Source of the DNA: an uncultured Flavobacteriaceae bacterium
Lineage (GTDB): Bacteria > Bacteroidota > Bacteroidia > Flavobacteriales > Flavobacteriaceae
Direction of reading: 5' to 3'
Length of the DNA stretch: 64,000 nucleotides
Assembly: GCA_947500435.1 (NCBI GenBank)
Contig: CANMRV010000003.1
Location: forward strand, 62,001-126,000
The position numbers and the translations under genes were made by a program. How positions within the stretch are numbered: the first letter of the stretch is position 1; each line of letters begins with the position of its first letter. Below, piece after piece: positions 8,963-16,188 of the stretch. Under the pieces are notes generated by a model. It ran no database searches. It was not told where the DNA came from and saw nothing but the letters and a program-made list of their open reading frames with translations.

Positions 8963-9329
8963 ACATTACGGCTACACTCAATTGCGTTTTACTTTTCAAA
9001 AAAACAACCATAAACTAAGCTTGATAATCCCAAAAAGCAATCACAACATAGCATAGAGGAGCATAAAACTTCCTTTTTTTTCAATAAACATTACGGTTGC
9101 TAAGGCCTAAAAAGGGATTTTTCTTAAAATTTTAACATTTATAAAAATACTATGCATGCACAGCATGTGTATTTCATCGATGAAAATTGCATTTTATCGA
9201 TATTTTGAAATAAAAACTTTCCCTTTCTTTCTTCGCGTATCCACACCCTAGTTTTGATTCAAGATTGACGCCCGAACTCATTTATAAACACATAAGAGGG
9301 GTAGTCAATGGAAAGAATATTAAAGTAGC
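8963..9329. other. regulatory intergenic region with repeated motifs
   Basis: No gene is seen. A 14-bp direct repeat, AATAAACATTACGG, occurs at the kinase stop codon (8958-8971) and again about 124 bp later (9082-9096). From 9132 to 9256 lies the promoter block of the following small membrane protein, listed separately. Confidence 0.5.
9132..9256 (+). promoter_or_regulatory. promoter block A: TTAACATTTATAAAA, paired TTTyATCGAT repeats, -7 element
   Basis: TTAACATTTATAAAA lies at 9132-9146. TTTCATCGAT (9172-9181) and TTTTATCGAT (9192-9201) are direct repeats spaced 20 bp start to start, followed by a -7 element TAGTTTTG at 9249-9256. The same order and spacing recur at 12398-12523. Two imperfect direct repeats about two helical turns apart, upstream of a promoter that lacks a -33 TTG, are typical of activator sites such as those of LytTR regulators. 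The identity of the regulator is inference. Confidence 0.5.
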
Positions 9330-9626
9330 ATGATAAACATACCTTTTTTTGTAGAAATTTTATTTGGAATTAGCACTTCATTTTTTTTGTTGGCGATGTA
9401 TATCATATTGCCTCCATTTACTGAAATAATCAGGCTTGGTTTTGAGCTGAGCCTTATTTTAAAAGAAAGGTTGATTAATCTAATCGGAACGGCAAATAAA
9501 AGAATCAAAGAGGGTTATAGCGTTATGTCTATTGCTCATTTTAACTTCGGTCATGGAACTTCTGGTATTGAGAGAAGAAGAATCAACTTGTCAAGAAACA
9601 GATATAAGGCATATGCCAAATACTAA
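9330..9626 (+). CDS. small single-pass membrane protein, paralogue A
   Basis: This 98-residue protein has one N-terminal membrane segment (about residues 5-28) and a basic cytosolic tail. The N-terminal part, INIPFFVEILFGISTSF, matches LDIPFVIEIFFVVSTIV of the protein at 12589-12837, with both segments ending in a similar YxILP motif; the tails diverge. The two genes also share an almost identical promoter block upstream. No known family is recognised. Shared sequence and shared control strongly support that both are real genes. The start ATG is 74 bp after the -7 element. Confidence 0.65.
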   Translation: MINIPFFVEILFGISTSFFLLAMYIILPPFTEIIRLGFELSLILKERLINLIGTANKRIKEGYSVMSIAHFNFGHGTSGIERRRINLSRNRYKAYAKY

Positions 9627-9644
9627 AAATTTGTAGAAAGTCTA

Positions 9645-9749
9645 ATGAACGACCAAATACCTCCCCTTTATGAGAAATTCCTAAATGCTTGGAACAAAAT
9701 CTTAATTGATGCGGGAATAGAAAAACTCGGTTTAAGTGAAAAAAGATAA
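9645..9749 (+). CDS. possible 34-residue peptide downstream of small membrane protein A
   Basis: ATG at 9645 opens a 34-codon frame ending TAA at 9747-9749; the peptide contains PPLYEKFLNAWNKILIDAG and is soluble and helical. It lies 18 nt after the small membrane protein and would be co-transcribed. It is short, and there is no homologue in the window to support it, so it may be chance. Confidence 0.25.
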   Translation: MNDQIPPLYEKFLNAWNKILIDAGIEKLGLSEKR

Positions 9750-9986
9750 TGATACACGATTTCAAGAAATATTACTGTCCAAAGAAGCATCTAATCGCTT
9801 CCTCTGTAGTCATAAAACATAATTCGGGTAGATCCGAGTTATTGGTTTGTTTGGTTGGTTATAGAGGCCCCGGATTTTGGGGCCTTTATCTACCAAAAAT
9901 TTTACTGAACATCTCAAAAATAAGTTTAACCCCAATACATCAATAAATAGTAACACAAACAAGTATTAACACAAACACTAATAACA
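9750..9986. other. non-coding stretch with terminator and ompA leader
   Basis: A 65-codon frame (9749-9946) crosses the terminator hairpin at 9864-9890 and has no family resemblance, so it is probably not coding. From 9947 to 9986 the sequence is a run of CAAACA/TAACAC-like repeats forming the leader of the OmpA-family gene. Confidence 0.4.
9864..9890 (+). terminator. rho-independent terminator ending the small-membrane-protein A transcript
   Basis: A 7-bp stem AGGCCCC / GGGGCCT with a 7-nt loop is followed by TTTATC. It separates the small membrane protein transcript from the OmpA-family gene. Confidence 0.65.
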
Positions 9987-11087
9987 ATGAAAAGAGTACT
10001 TTTTTTATGCGCGGTAATGACCGCAACTTTGGGTATGGCCCAAGATTTGCCAACTAGTCCAGAACCAGGTAAGTGCTATGTGCGCTGTACCACACCCGAC
10101 GTATACGTCAATGAAACTATGACGCTGACCGTTAAGCCGGCCTATAAGGTTTTAAAGACCATACCAGCCACTTTTAGAACGGTTACGGAACAAGTAGAAG
10201 TTAAAGCTGCTGGTAAAAAATTAACTGTTATTCCTGAAAAATGGGGAACTGAAACAGTTTCTTATGTTTCCAAAGAAGGAGGAAATACATTGCGTATTAC
10301 GCCTGCAAGCTTTGGAACAGCATCTGAGACCATTGAAATAAAACCAGCCTATGCCCAATGGGAGCTAGGAGCTGCTGCACCTGACTGTGCTTCTGGCAAT
10401 CCTGATGATTGTAGATATTGGTGTTACAAGGGATATCCTGCGGAATTTGCTACTATCTCCACAACTACGCTTGTTAGTGACGCTACGGTTAGTAAGGCTC
10501 CATTAGGTTCACAGAACGCTTCTTACACGAAAAGAGTTCTTTTAGAACCAGCTAAGGTAGTTGAAGAGGTTATTCCCGCGGAATACAAAACCATCACCAA
10601 AACAGTATTGGACAAAGATGCTTATACAACAGAAGAAACTGTACCAGCCGTAACCAAAACGGTTACGAAAGAGGTCTTAAAGGAGAAAGGTGGTTTAACT
10701 ACTTGGAAAGAAGTTGAGTGTTCATTAGTAGAGTATCAAGCTTTACCTATCAGTTGGAATTTGGGTAGTGCTACATTAACAAGTGCCGCAAAAAGTATTA
10801 TCGATACTCGATTGATGCCGGTTTTAGAGCAAAACCCTGGAGTCAAAGTAGAGCTAGCTTCACATACCGATGTTAGAGGAACAGCTTCTTCTAACAAAGA
10901 CCTTTCCGAAAGAAGAGCCAAGGCCGTCGCTGATTATTTAATCAGTAAAGGTGTAAACTCTAGCTTATTAGTTGCTAACGGATATGGAGAGACAAAGACT
11001 AAAAACAGATGTAAAGAGGGTGTTTCTTGTACTGAAAGAGAGCACGCTGTCAATAGAAGAACTGAGTTTAGGCTGATAAATAATTAA
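9987..11087 (+). CDS. OmpA-family envelope protein with repetitive N-terminal region
   Basis: This 366-residue protein has a signal peptide (cleavage near LGMAQ). Residues 25-245 contain repeated Val/Thr-rich units of the kind IPAxxxTVTxxV (for example IPATFRTVTEQV, IPAEYKTITKTV, VPAVTKTVTKEV) and a Cys-rich patch around residues 130-150. Residues 250-366 are an OmpA C-terminal peptidoglycan-binding domain (ASHTDVRGTASSNKDLSERR, GYGETK, NRRTEFRL). It lacks the usual 8-strand barrel and should sit in the periplasm or on the envelope bound to peptidoglycan. A strong terminator follows. Placement beside mscL suggests an envelope-stress role, which is inference. Confidence 0.8.
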   Translation: MKRVLFLCAVMTATLGMAQDLPTSPEPGKCYVRCTTPDVYVNETMTLTVKPAYKVLKTIPATFRTVTEQVEVKAAGKKLTVIPEKWGTETVSYVSKEGGNTLRITPASFGTASETIEIKPAYAQWELGAAAPDCASGNPDDCRYWCYKGYPAEFATISTTTLVSDATVSKAPLGSQNASYTKRVLLEPAKVVEEVIPAEYKTITKTVLDKDAYTTEETVPAVTKTVTKEVLKEKGGLTTWKEVECSLVEYQALPISWNLGSATLTSAAKSIIDTRLMPVLEQNPGVKVELASHTDVRGTASSNKDLSERRAKAVADYLISKGVNSSLLVANGYGETKTKNRCKEGVSCTEREHAVNRRTEFRLINN

Positions 11088-11102
11088 TAACCATTAACTC
11101 TG

Positions 11103-11163
11103 GGATTTTACCAATAGCAACTGTTCCCTCCAGTTCCTTACGCTATTGGTAAAAATCCTTTTT
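11103..11163 (+). terminator. strong terminator after OmpA-family gene
   Basis: GGATTTTACCAATAGC (11103-11118) pairs with GCTATTGGTAAAAATCC (11142-11158), with one bulged base, followed by T-rich sequence. Confidence 0.8.
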
Positions 11164-11247
11164 GATGCCCTAAACATTAAAAAACGGGAATAAAAGCATA
11201 AACGATTAAAATAGTGGGGCTATTTATAGTTTGTTTGTGTTCCCCAT

Positions 11248-11285
11248 GGGGCATATGGAAAGTAATTTCACGTGCCCCTTTTTTA
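11248..11285 (+). terminator. terminator-like hairpin upstream of small membrane protein
   Basis: GGGGCA (11248-11253) pairs with TGCCCC (11273-11278), followed by seven T. No gene ends just before it, so it may end a short untranslated transcript or act as an attenuator for the next gene. Confidence 0.5.
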
Positions 11286-11323
11286 GTTGCGTGATGAGTA
11301 TTAATTATCAAACTATACTTAAG

Positions 11324-11653
11324 ATGGAAAACCCGTATTTTTTCTCTCTACTTGTTAGCTTAATTCTTGTTTTATTTTCAGGAATTCTATTGTTAATCTT
11401 AATATTAAAAAATAGTCGAGCGATTGATGAAAATTTAAAGGAAGAAGAACAGTTGAAACATATAACAAGAAGAAAGGAAGCCGCACATAGAGCAACTCAA
11501 GAGTATCTAAAAATCAAAGAAGAACTCGACTATAAGACCTTTATTATTGACAAGATGGCTCTTGACAAAAAATATCATTCAAAGGCTGTTGGTTTAAGGA
11601 ATAGACACGGTCCTCGAAGAAATGGAGCTAAAGTTGCTGAAACGGCTATATGA
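11324..11653 (+). CDS. small membrane protein with charged cytosolic tail
   Basis: The open frame begins at 11231, but its first 31 codons run through a terminator-like hairpin, so I place the start at ATG 11324 (109 residues); 11294 is a second possibility. One strong membrane helix, about residues 5-30 (SLLVSLILVLFSGILLLILI), is followed by an acidic/basic helical tail (KEEEQLKHITRRKEAAHRA) likely to form a coiled coil. There is no recognised family. It sits between ompA and mscL in the envelope region, and a terminator follows 40 bp downstream, so it is probably a single-gene transcript. Confidence 0.6.
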   Translation: MENPYFFSLLVSLILVLFSGILLLILILKNSRAIDENLKEEEQLKHITRRKEAAHRATQEYLKIKEELDYKTFIIDKMALDKKYHSKAVGLRNRHGPRRNGAKVAETAI

Positions 11654-11690
11654 ACTAGTTACAGTTGAATTATTAGTCAGTTGTTCATCT

Positions 11691-11730
11691 GGGGGTATTT
11701 AGACAAATATCTTAAATGCCCCCCTTTTTT
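11691..11730 (+). terminator. terminator upstream of mscL
   Basis: GGGGGTATTT (11691-11700) pairs with AAATGCCCCC, followed by six T. Confidence 0.75.
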
Positions 11731-11831
11731 AATAATAAACTGAAATCAAACAATCGAAATTATTTTTAATAGAGCTCAAGGACACACATTTATTCTTTCA
11801 AATATTAATTAACCTTTAAAACTAAAACAAA

Positions 11832-12236
11832 ATGCTAAAAGAATTTAAGGATTTCATCATGACAGGCAATGTTATCGACTTTGCCGTTGCAGTAATCATG
11901 GCGACCGCTTTGGGTCTGGTCATAAATGGCTTTGTAGCCGATATTATTATGCCTATTGTTGGGCATTTCGCTGGAGGGTATGATTTTTCAGCACTGGCGA
12001 TAGAACTTGATGCGGCAGTAATAGGCGCAGATGGCGTAACTGTAGAGAAGCCTGCGAATTCAATACGTTATGGCGCTTGGATTAATACAATAATCAATTT
12101 GATAATCGTAGGTTTTGTAATGTTTCTGATGATAAAAGCATACAACAAAACGAAAGCTCCCGAACCAGAAGCTGCTCCAGCGGGACCAACTGCAGAAGAT
12201 TTGCTCACTGAGATTCGGGATGCATTAAAAAAGTAA
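11832..12236 (+). CDS. mscL: large-conductance mechanosensitive channel MscL, copy 1
   Basis: This 134-residue protein fits MscL: an N-terminal amphipathic helix (MLKEFKDFIMTGNVIDFAV), TM1 with the pore-lining AVAVIMATALGLVI, a periplasmic loop, TM2 (WINTIINLIIVGFVMFLMI), and a C-terminal bundle helix. It opens under membrane tension to release solutes on osmotic downshock. A second copy at 35026-35427 has nearly identical termini, but its periplasmic loop (about residues 48-75) differs, so the copies may gate at different tensions. This copy lies in the envelope/osmotic cluster with terminators on both sides. Confidence 0.95.
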   Translation: MLKEFKDFIMTGNVIDFAVAVIMATALGLVINGFVADIIMPIVGHFAGGYDFSALAIELDAAVIGADGVTVEKPANSIRYGAWINTIINLIIVGFVMFLMIKAYNKTKAPEPEAAPAGPTAEDLLTEIRDALKK

Positions 12237-12255
12237 TTTAAAACATTTCATTCTT

Positions 12256-12290
12256 GAAAAGCCAGGAATTTTTTCTTGGCTTTTCTTATT
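12256..12290 (+). terminator. terminator after mscL copy 1
   Basis: GAAAAGCCA (12256-12264) pairs with TGGCTTTTC (12277-12285) around a T-rich loop, followed by T-rich sequence. Confidence 0.7.
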
Positions 12291-12397
12291 ATTTGTTTTC
12301 TAATGGAGCACCTACATTTTGAAAGGATGACAGTACTTCTAAAAAACCAAATTTCCATACTATTTTTCAATTGAAAACAATGAGAATTACGTTTTCA

Positions 12398-12523
12398 TTA
12401 ACATTTATAAAAGTAAGAATATACCTGCTTTTATACATTTTATCGATGAAATATGCGTTTTATCGGCACTTAAAATTAAATTTTTAGAATTTCTTTCCAA
12501 TCGTTTCCTACTTCCTAGTTTAG
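12398..12523 (+). promoter_or_regulatory. promoter block B, matching block A
   Basis: TTAACATTTATAAAA (12398-12412) is followed, exactly 40 bp start to start as in block A, by TTTTATCGAT (12438-12447). After another 20 bp comes TTTTATCGGC (12458-12467). A -7-like TAGTTTAG lies at 12516-12523, 49 bp after the second repeat against 48 bp in block A. Retained order and spacing in otherwise diverged DNA argue for regulator binding. Confidence 0.5.
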
Positions 12524-12588
12524 CTAAAACTATTCGTCTTGACAAAGACATCTCCCCCGAAGAATAGCAGCAAGAAAACATTTGAGAC

Positions 12589-12837
12589 ATGAATATTTTA
12601 GACATTCCGTTTGTTATTGAGATTTTTTTCGTCGTGAGCACAATTGTATTTGCCGGGGCACTATATGCGATTTTACCGGTGTTGATTTTTAAGAAAAGGG
12701 CAATTAACAAACCGTCTTTTATTAATGCATTATGGAAAAAATATACCAAGAATATTTTTGTCCGTATTCGAGAAACATCATTTCCTCCGAAAAAAAAGGA
12801 GATTAAAAATTTATTCCTGACCATTTATAATGGTTGA
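12589..12837 (+). CDS. small single-pass membrane protein, paralogue B
   Basis: This 82-residue protein has one membrane segment (about residues 8-32, IEIFFVVSTIVFAGALYAIL) and a strongly basic tail (KKRAINKP, KKKEIKNL). The membrane part is clearly similar to that of the 9330-9626 protein, while the tails are unrelated in detail. Its promoter block is a copy of that upstream of paralogue A. No known family is recognised. The shared regulation suggests a small stress-induced membrane protein pair flanking ompA and mscL. Confidence 0.65.
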   Translation: MNILDIPFVIEIFFVVSTIVFAGALYAILPVLIFKKRAINKPSFINALWKKYTKNIFVRIRETSFPPKKKEIKNLFLTIYNG

Positions 12838-12962
12838 GAAATTGAAATTGTAAAATAATACTAGGGCTATACTAACACTAACCGTTACGTATTTACCCGC
12901 GGCTATCTCACGTTAAAGCTGAGGTTTGATTTGTAGTAAAATAGGGGCATTTTACTAAAACA

Positions 12963-13016
12963 ATGAAAACCATTATGAGGACACTATTCTCATTACCGGT
13001 TGCGGTTTTTTCGTGA
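12963..13016 (+). CDS. mini-ORF resembling a lone signal peptide (17 residues)
   Basis: The frame encodes MKTIMRTLFSLPVAVFS and then TGA. It looks like the start of an exported protein cut off after the signal peptide. The stop is followed within 10 bp by a terminator hairpin. It may be a leader peptide, a decayed gene start, or chance. Confidence 0.2.
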   Translation: MKTIMRTLFSLPVAVFS

Positions 13017-13024
13017 AGGTCGTT

Positions 13025-13052
13025 AAAGCCCTGTTTTTTCAGGGCTTTTAAA
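13025..13052 (+). terminator. rho-independent terminator in gene-poor region
   Basis: AAAGCCCTG pairs with CAGGGCTTT across a six-T loop. Confidence 0.65.
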
Positions 13053-13469
13053 AAAAGGAGGCTTTGACTTTGAATATGAAAGTATTTGAGGTTTAGTCTA
13101 TTTAAAGGGAAGTTGCCAGTTTGGTTTGAATTTAAAAAACGTTTCTATCGAACCCCCGTTAAGGATAGGGATTTTTACTTCGAACCTTTCCCCCAGCTGG
13201 CGGTTATCCCTCTTTGAATTTAGGGATTAGCCAAACTAGTAAGAAGTCAATTATGGTTTATAAGACTAGTATTTATTAACCACATAAAAATTAAAAGAGT
13301 TTTACTGACGCTGTCAGTTAAAAAAGCAAATACCATTAACCAAATCTATAGTACCAACCATGACAATAACTCACAGTGTGCTATAAAACTACGCCGTTTT
13401 ATGGTATAAGTTTCGCGGGTTAGTTCCCCCATTGCGATGAGTTGGGTTTTGAATTTAAATAGTTGGTTT

Positions 13470-13500
13470 GAAGGCTCTGATTTTTTGGAGCCTTCTTTGG
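13470..13500 (+). terminator. hairpin with terminator character, no gene upstream
   Basis: GAAGGCTC (13470-13477) pairs with GAGCCTTC (13488-13495). The T-rich context is on the plus side (CTTTGGTATT), not on the minus side, so it does not serve the TSUP gene ending at 13537. Confidence 0.45.
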
Positions 13501-13536
13501 TATTAAAAGATTTTGGGAGACTTATGACTATTTTTA

Positions 13537-14292
13537 TTACCGAAATAGTATGGCGATTGCTCCCAAAGCAGTCAGTATCAGAATCATTTTTCTGTAGAAA
13601 TCATCCTTTATGATTTTCACCAATCGAACACCCACGAAAAGCCCCAAAATAATCGCCGGAACCAACTTCAAATCAAATAACAATGTATCTGTGGTAATCG
13701 TACCCCATGACCAAATGTGAAAGGGCAGCTTAAACACATTGATAATAAAGAACAACCAAGCCGCAGTACCGATAAATTCATTCTTTGGCAGGCGCATGGC
13801 TAAAAAGAAGATGTTTGCGAAAGAACCCGCTAGATTTCCGATCATTGTTGTAATTCCGGCAAGGAGCCCCATAAGCCCGGCAAAAGCCCAATGCGTAGGT
13901 ACTACTTTTGACTTTCGTCTATCCCACCAATACATCATGATAACGCTTCCTAAAATCACGATGGCCATTCCGATTTTAAAAGTGGCTTCGTCAAGGTCTT
14001 TGCCAATTATATTTCCAATGAGTACACCAACCATTGTCCATGGAAGAAAACGGATAATATATTTCCATTGGGTATGCCGGTTGTAGTAAATAACCGCAAA
14101 AATATCCCCAACAATAAATAAGGGAACGACAAGCCCTGTAGATGCCTTTGTCTCAAATGCCAACGCCATAAATGTAACAGCAACTAAGGCGGTGCCCTTG
14201 ATTCCCGATTTGGAAACACCTATTATGAAAGCCGCGGAGAGTGCCAATATCCAGCTGGTGATTGACACATCGAGAAAGGAAGATTGAAGCAC
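13537..14292 (-). CDS. TSUP-family permease (TauE/SafE type)
   Basis: This 251-residue integral membrane protein has seven to eight predicted helices. The N-terminal repeat carries the family-like ALSAAFIIGVSKSGIKG segment and a second related half begins near AFAGLMGLLAGITTMIGNLAG. TSUP proteins export or import small sulfur-containing anions such as sulfite or sulfoacetate; the substrate cannot be told here. The start codon is GTG at 14290-14292. It is divergent from the Na+/solute symporter 83 bp away, so the two may share control. Confidence 0.85.
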   Translation of the reverse strand: MLQSSFLDVSITSWILALSAAFIIGVSKSGIKGTALVAVTFMALAFETKASTGLVVPLFIVGDIFAVIYYNRHTQWKYIIRFLPWTMVGVLIGNIIGKDLDEATFKIGMAIVILGSVIMMYWWDRRKSKVVPTHWAFAGLMGLLAGITTMIGNLAGSFANIFFLAMRLPKNEFIGTAAWLFFIINVFKLPFHIWSWGTITTDTLLFDLKLVPAIILGLFVGVRLVKIIKDDFYRKMILILTALGAIAILFR

Positions 14293-14375
14293 AAGAGAAG
14301 TTTAGTTGGTAAAAAACAAAAGTATTCCAATTTATTTTATCTTTAAAGACTAACAATGAACCAAACAACCCAATT

Positions 14376-16187
14376 ATGGAATTAAGCAAACTCGATTATG
14401 GCTTTATAATCGTATTCTTTACACTTGTTTTAGGAATAGGAATTTACGTTTCTAAAAAATCAGGTAAAAGCTCCACTGAATTTTTTCTATCTGGCAGAAC
14501 TATGCCTTGGTGGTTGTTGGGTCTTTCAATGGTAGCAACCACATTCTCTACGGATACACCGAATTTAGTAACCGATTTGGTAAGAACTACAGGGGTTTCA
14601 GGTAATTGGGGCTGGTGGTGCTTTTTACTCACTGGAATGTTAACCGTTTTCGTTTATGCGAAGCTTTGGAGGAAATCGAATGTAAAAACCGATTTGGAGT
14701 TTTACGAATTGAGATATGGAGGCAAGCCCGCCAGCTTTTTGAGAAAGTTCCGTGCCGTTTATTTAGGGGTCTTGTTTAATGTAATAACCATGGCTGCAGT
14801 AACATTGGCAGCCATAAAAATTGGGGGCATTATGCTAGGCTTAGAACCATGGGAAACCGTGGTTGGAGCTGGACTAATAACCGTTGTCTTCAGTGCTTTG
14901 GGAGGATTCAAAGGCGTGGTTTACACGGATTTTCTACTGTTTTTTGTTGCTATGGCTGGCGCTATTGGAGCAGCTTTTTATTTAGTAAATATTCCTGAAG
15001 TGGGTGGTCTTCAAGCAGTCATTTCCAATGATCTTGTCAAATCTAAAATGGAAATTTTGCCGGACTTTTCGGATACAAAAATGGTAATCACCATATTAGT
15101 GATTCCTTTGGCGGTTCAGTGGTGGGCTACATGGTACCCTGGGGGAGAACCAGGCGGTGGAGGCTATATTGCGCAGCGAATGTTAGCCGCTAAAGATGAG
15201 AATCACGCTATTGGCGCGACTTTCTTCTTTAATATTATGCACTATGCTCTACGCCCTTGGCCATGGATTTTAGTGGCATTGGCTTCTTTGGTTGTTTATC
15301 CAGATATAGCAAGTATTGCAGAGGCATTTCCAAATGTTCCTGCGGATAAGTTAGGGCACGATTTGGCCTATTCAGCGATGTTAACTAAACTTCCAAGTGG
15401 GCTTTTAGGAGTTGTATTAGCTTCTCTAATTGCAGCCTATATGAGTACGATTTCAACACAGTTGAATTGGGGTTCTTCATATTTAGTATTTGATTTTTAT
15501 AAACAGCAAATCAATCCAAATGCCACCGAGAAACAAATGGTGACAGTGGGAAGATTGTCTACGGTTCTATTAATGGTTTTAAGCGCGTTTCTTGCGTTGG
15601 CTATGCAAAATGCAATGGACGTTTTCAATCTATTGGTATCCTTTGGTGCTGGCACTGGTTTAATTTTTATTTTAAGATGGTTCTGGTGGCGTATCAACGC
15701 ATGGACTGAGATTTCTGCGATGTTCGCGTCAGGAATTCTTTCTATTCTTATTGCTACAACCTCCTTAAAAGAAATTCTTTTTGGCACTGAAAATGGAATA
15801 TTTCCGGACTGGGGGGAACTCCCTTTTATCATGATTGTCACGACTATTATTTGGCTAACCGCAACCTATATGACCCAACCAGAATCAAAGGAAGTATTAC
15901 GGAGTTTTTATCTAAAAATACAACCAGGTGGACCGGGCTGGTCAAAAGTGGTTGATGAAGCTAAAACCGATAATGTGGATATTGTGAACACAGATGAAAA
16001 ATGGAGTGTGCCTTCGGGAATAACCGCAATGCTTTTAGGAGTCGCATTGGTATATTCCTTAATGTTCGCAACCGGATACTGGATTTACGGACGAACAACT
16101 TCTGCAATGATTTTGACAGCTGTAGCAGCTGTTTCCGGTTTTCTTTTAGTTAAAGCATGGAATCGAATGAAAAAAAACATCTTATAA
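14376..16187 (+). CDS. sodium:solute symporter (SSS family)
   Basis: This 603-residue protein has about 13-14 membrane helices. The N-terminus shows the SSS layout (IGIYVSKKSGKSSTEFFLSGRTMPWWLLGLSM), and TFSTDTPNLVTDL matches the sodium-site region of the first helix. The long form suggests a sugar or organic solute carrier of the SGLT type. The next gene starts one base after this stop (TAA-G-GTG), so they form one operon. The partner is a NagX-like acetyltransferase, which makes amino sugars a plausible substrate. Confidence 0.9.
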   Translation: MELSKLDYGFIIVFFTLVLGIGIYVSKKSGKSSTEFFLSGRTMPWWLLGLSMVATTFSTDTPNLVTDLVRTTGVSGNWGWWCFLLTGMLTVFVYAKLWRKSNVKTDLEFYELRYGGKPASFLRKFRAVYLGVLFNVITMAAVTLAAIKIGGIMLGLEPWETVVGAGLITVVFSALGGFKGVVYTDFLLFFVAMAGAIGAAFYLVNIPEVGGLQAVISNDLVKSKMEILPDFSDTKMVITILVIPLAVQWWATWYPGGEPGGGGYIAQRMLAAKDENHAIGATFFFNIMHYALRPWPWILVALASLVVYPDIASIAEAFPNVPADKLGHDLAYSAMLTKLPSGLLGVVLASLIAAYMSTISTQLNWGSSYLVFDFYKQQINPNATEKQMVTVGRLSTVLLMVLSAFLALAMQNAMDVFNLLVSFGAGTGLIFILRWFWWRINAWTEISAMFASGILSILIATTSLKEILFGTENGIFPDWGELPFIMIVTTIIWLTATYMTQPESKEVLRSFYLKIQPGGPGWSKVVDEAKTDNVDIVNTDEKWSVPSGITAMLLGVALVYSLMFATGYWIYGRTTSAMILTAVAAVSGFLLVKAWNRMKKNIL

Positions 16188-16188
16188 G

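Larger units (their letters stand above)
12838..13536. other. 700-bp region without a convincing gene, two terminators, one mini-ORF
   Basis: No normal-length gene is found on either strand. It contains a 17-codon frame at 12963-13016 that reads like a signal peptide, directly followed by a rho-independent terminator at 13025-13049, and a second hairpin at 13470-13500. The hairpins face the plus strand but no gene precedes them, so short plus-strand RNAs, or remains of decayed genes, are likely here. Confidence 0.5.

Noticed and set aside
9749..9946. 65-codon frame with TAATG overlap to a tiny upstream frame
   Set aside because: It runs across a terminator hairpin and looks like no known protein; more likely non-coding.
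11231..11323. Upstream start of the small membrane protein gene
   Set aside because: The first 31 codons cover a terminator-like hairpin, and the product before the later Met has no membrane or signal logic.
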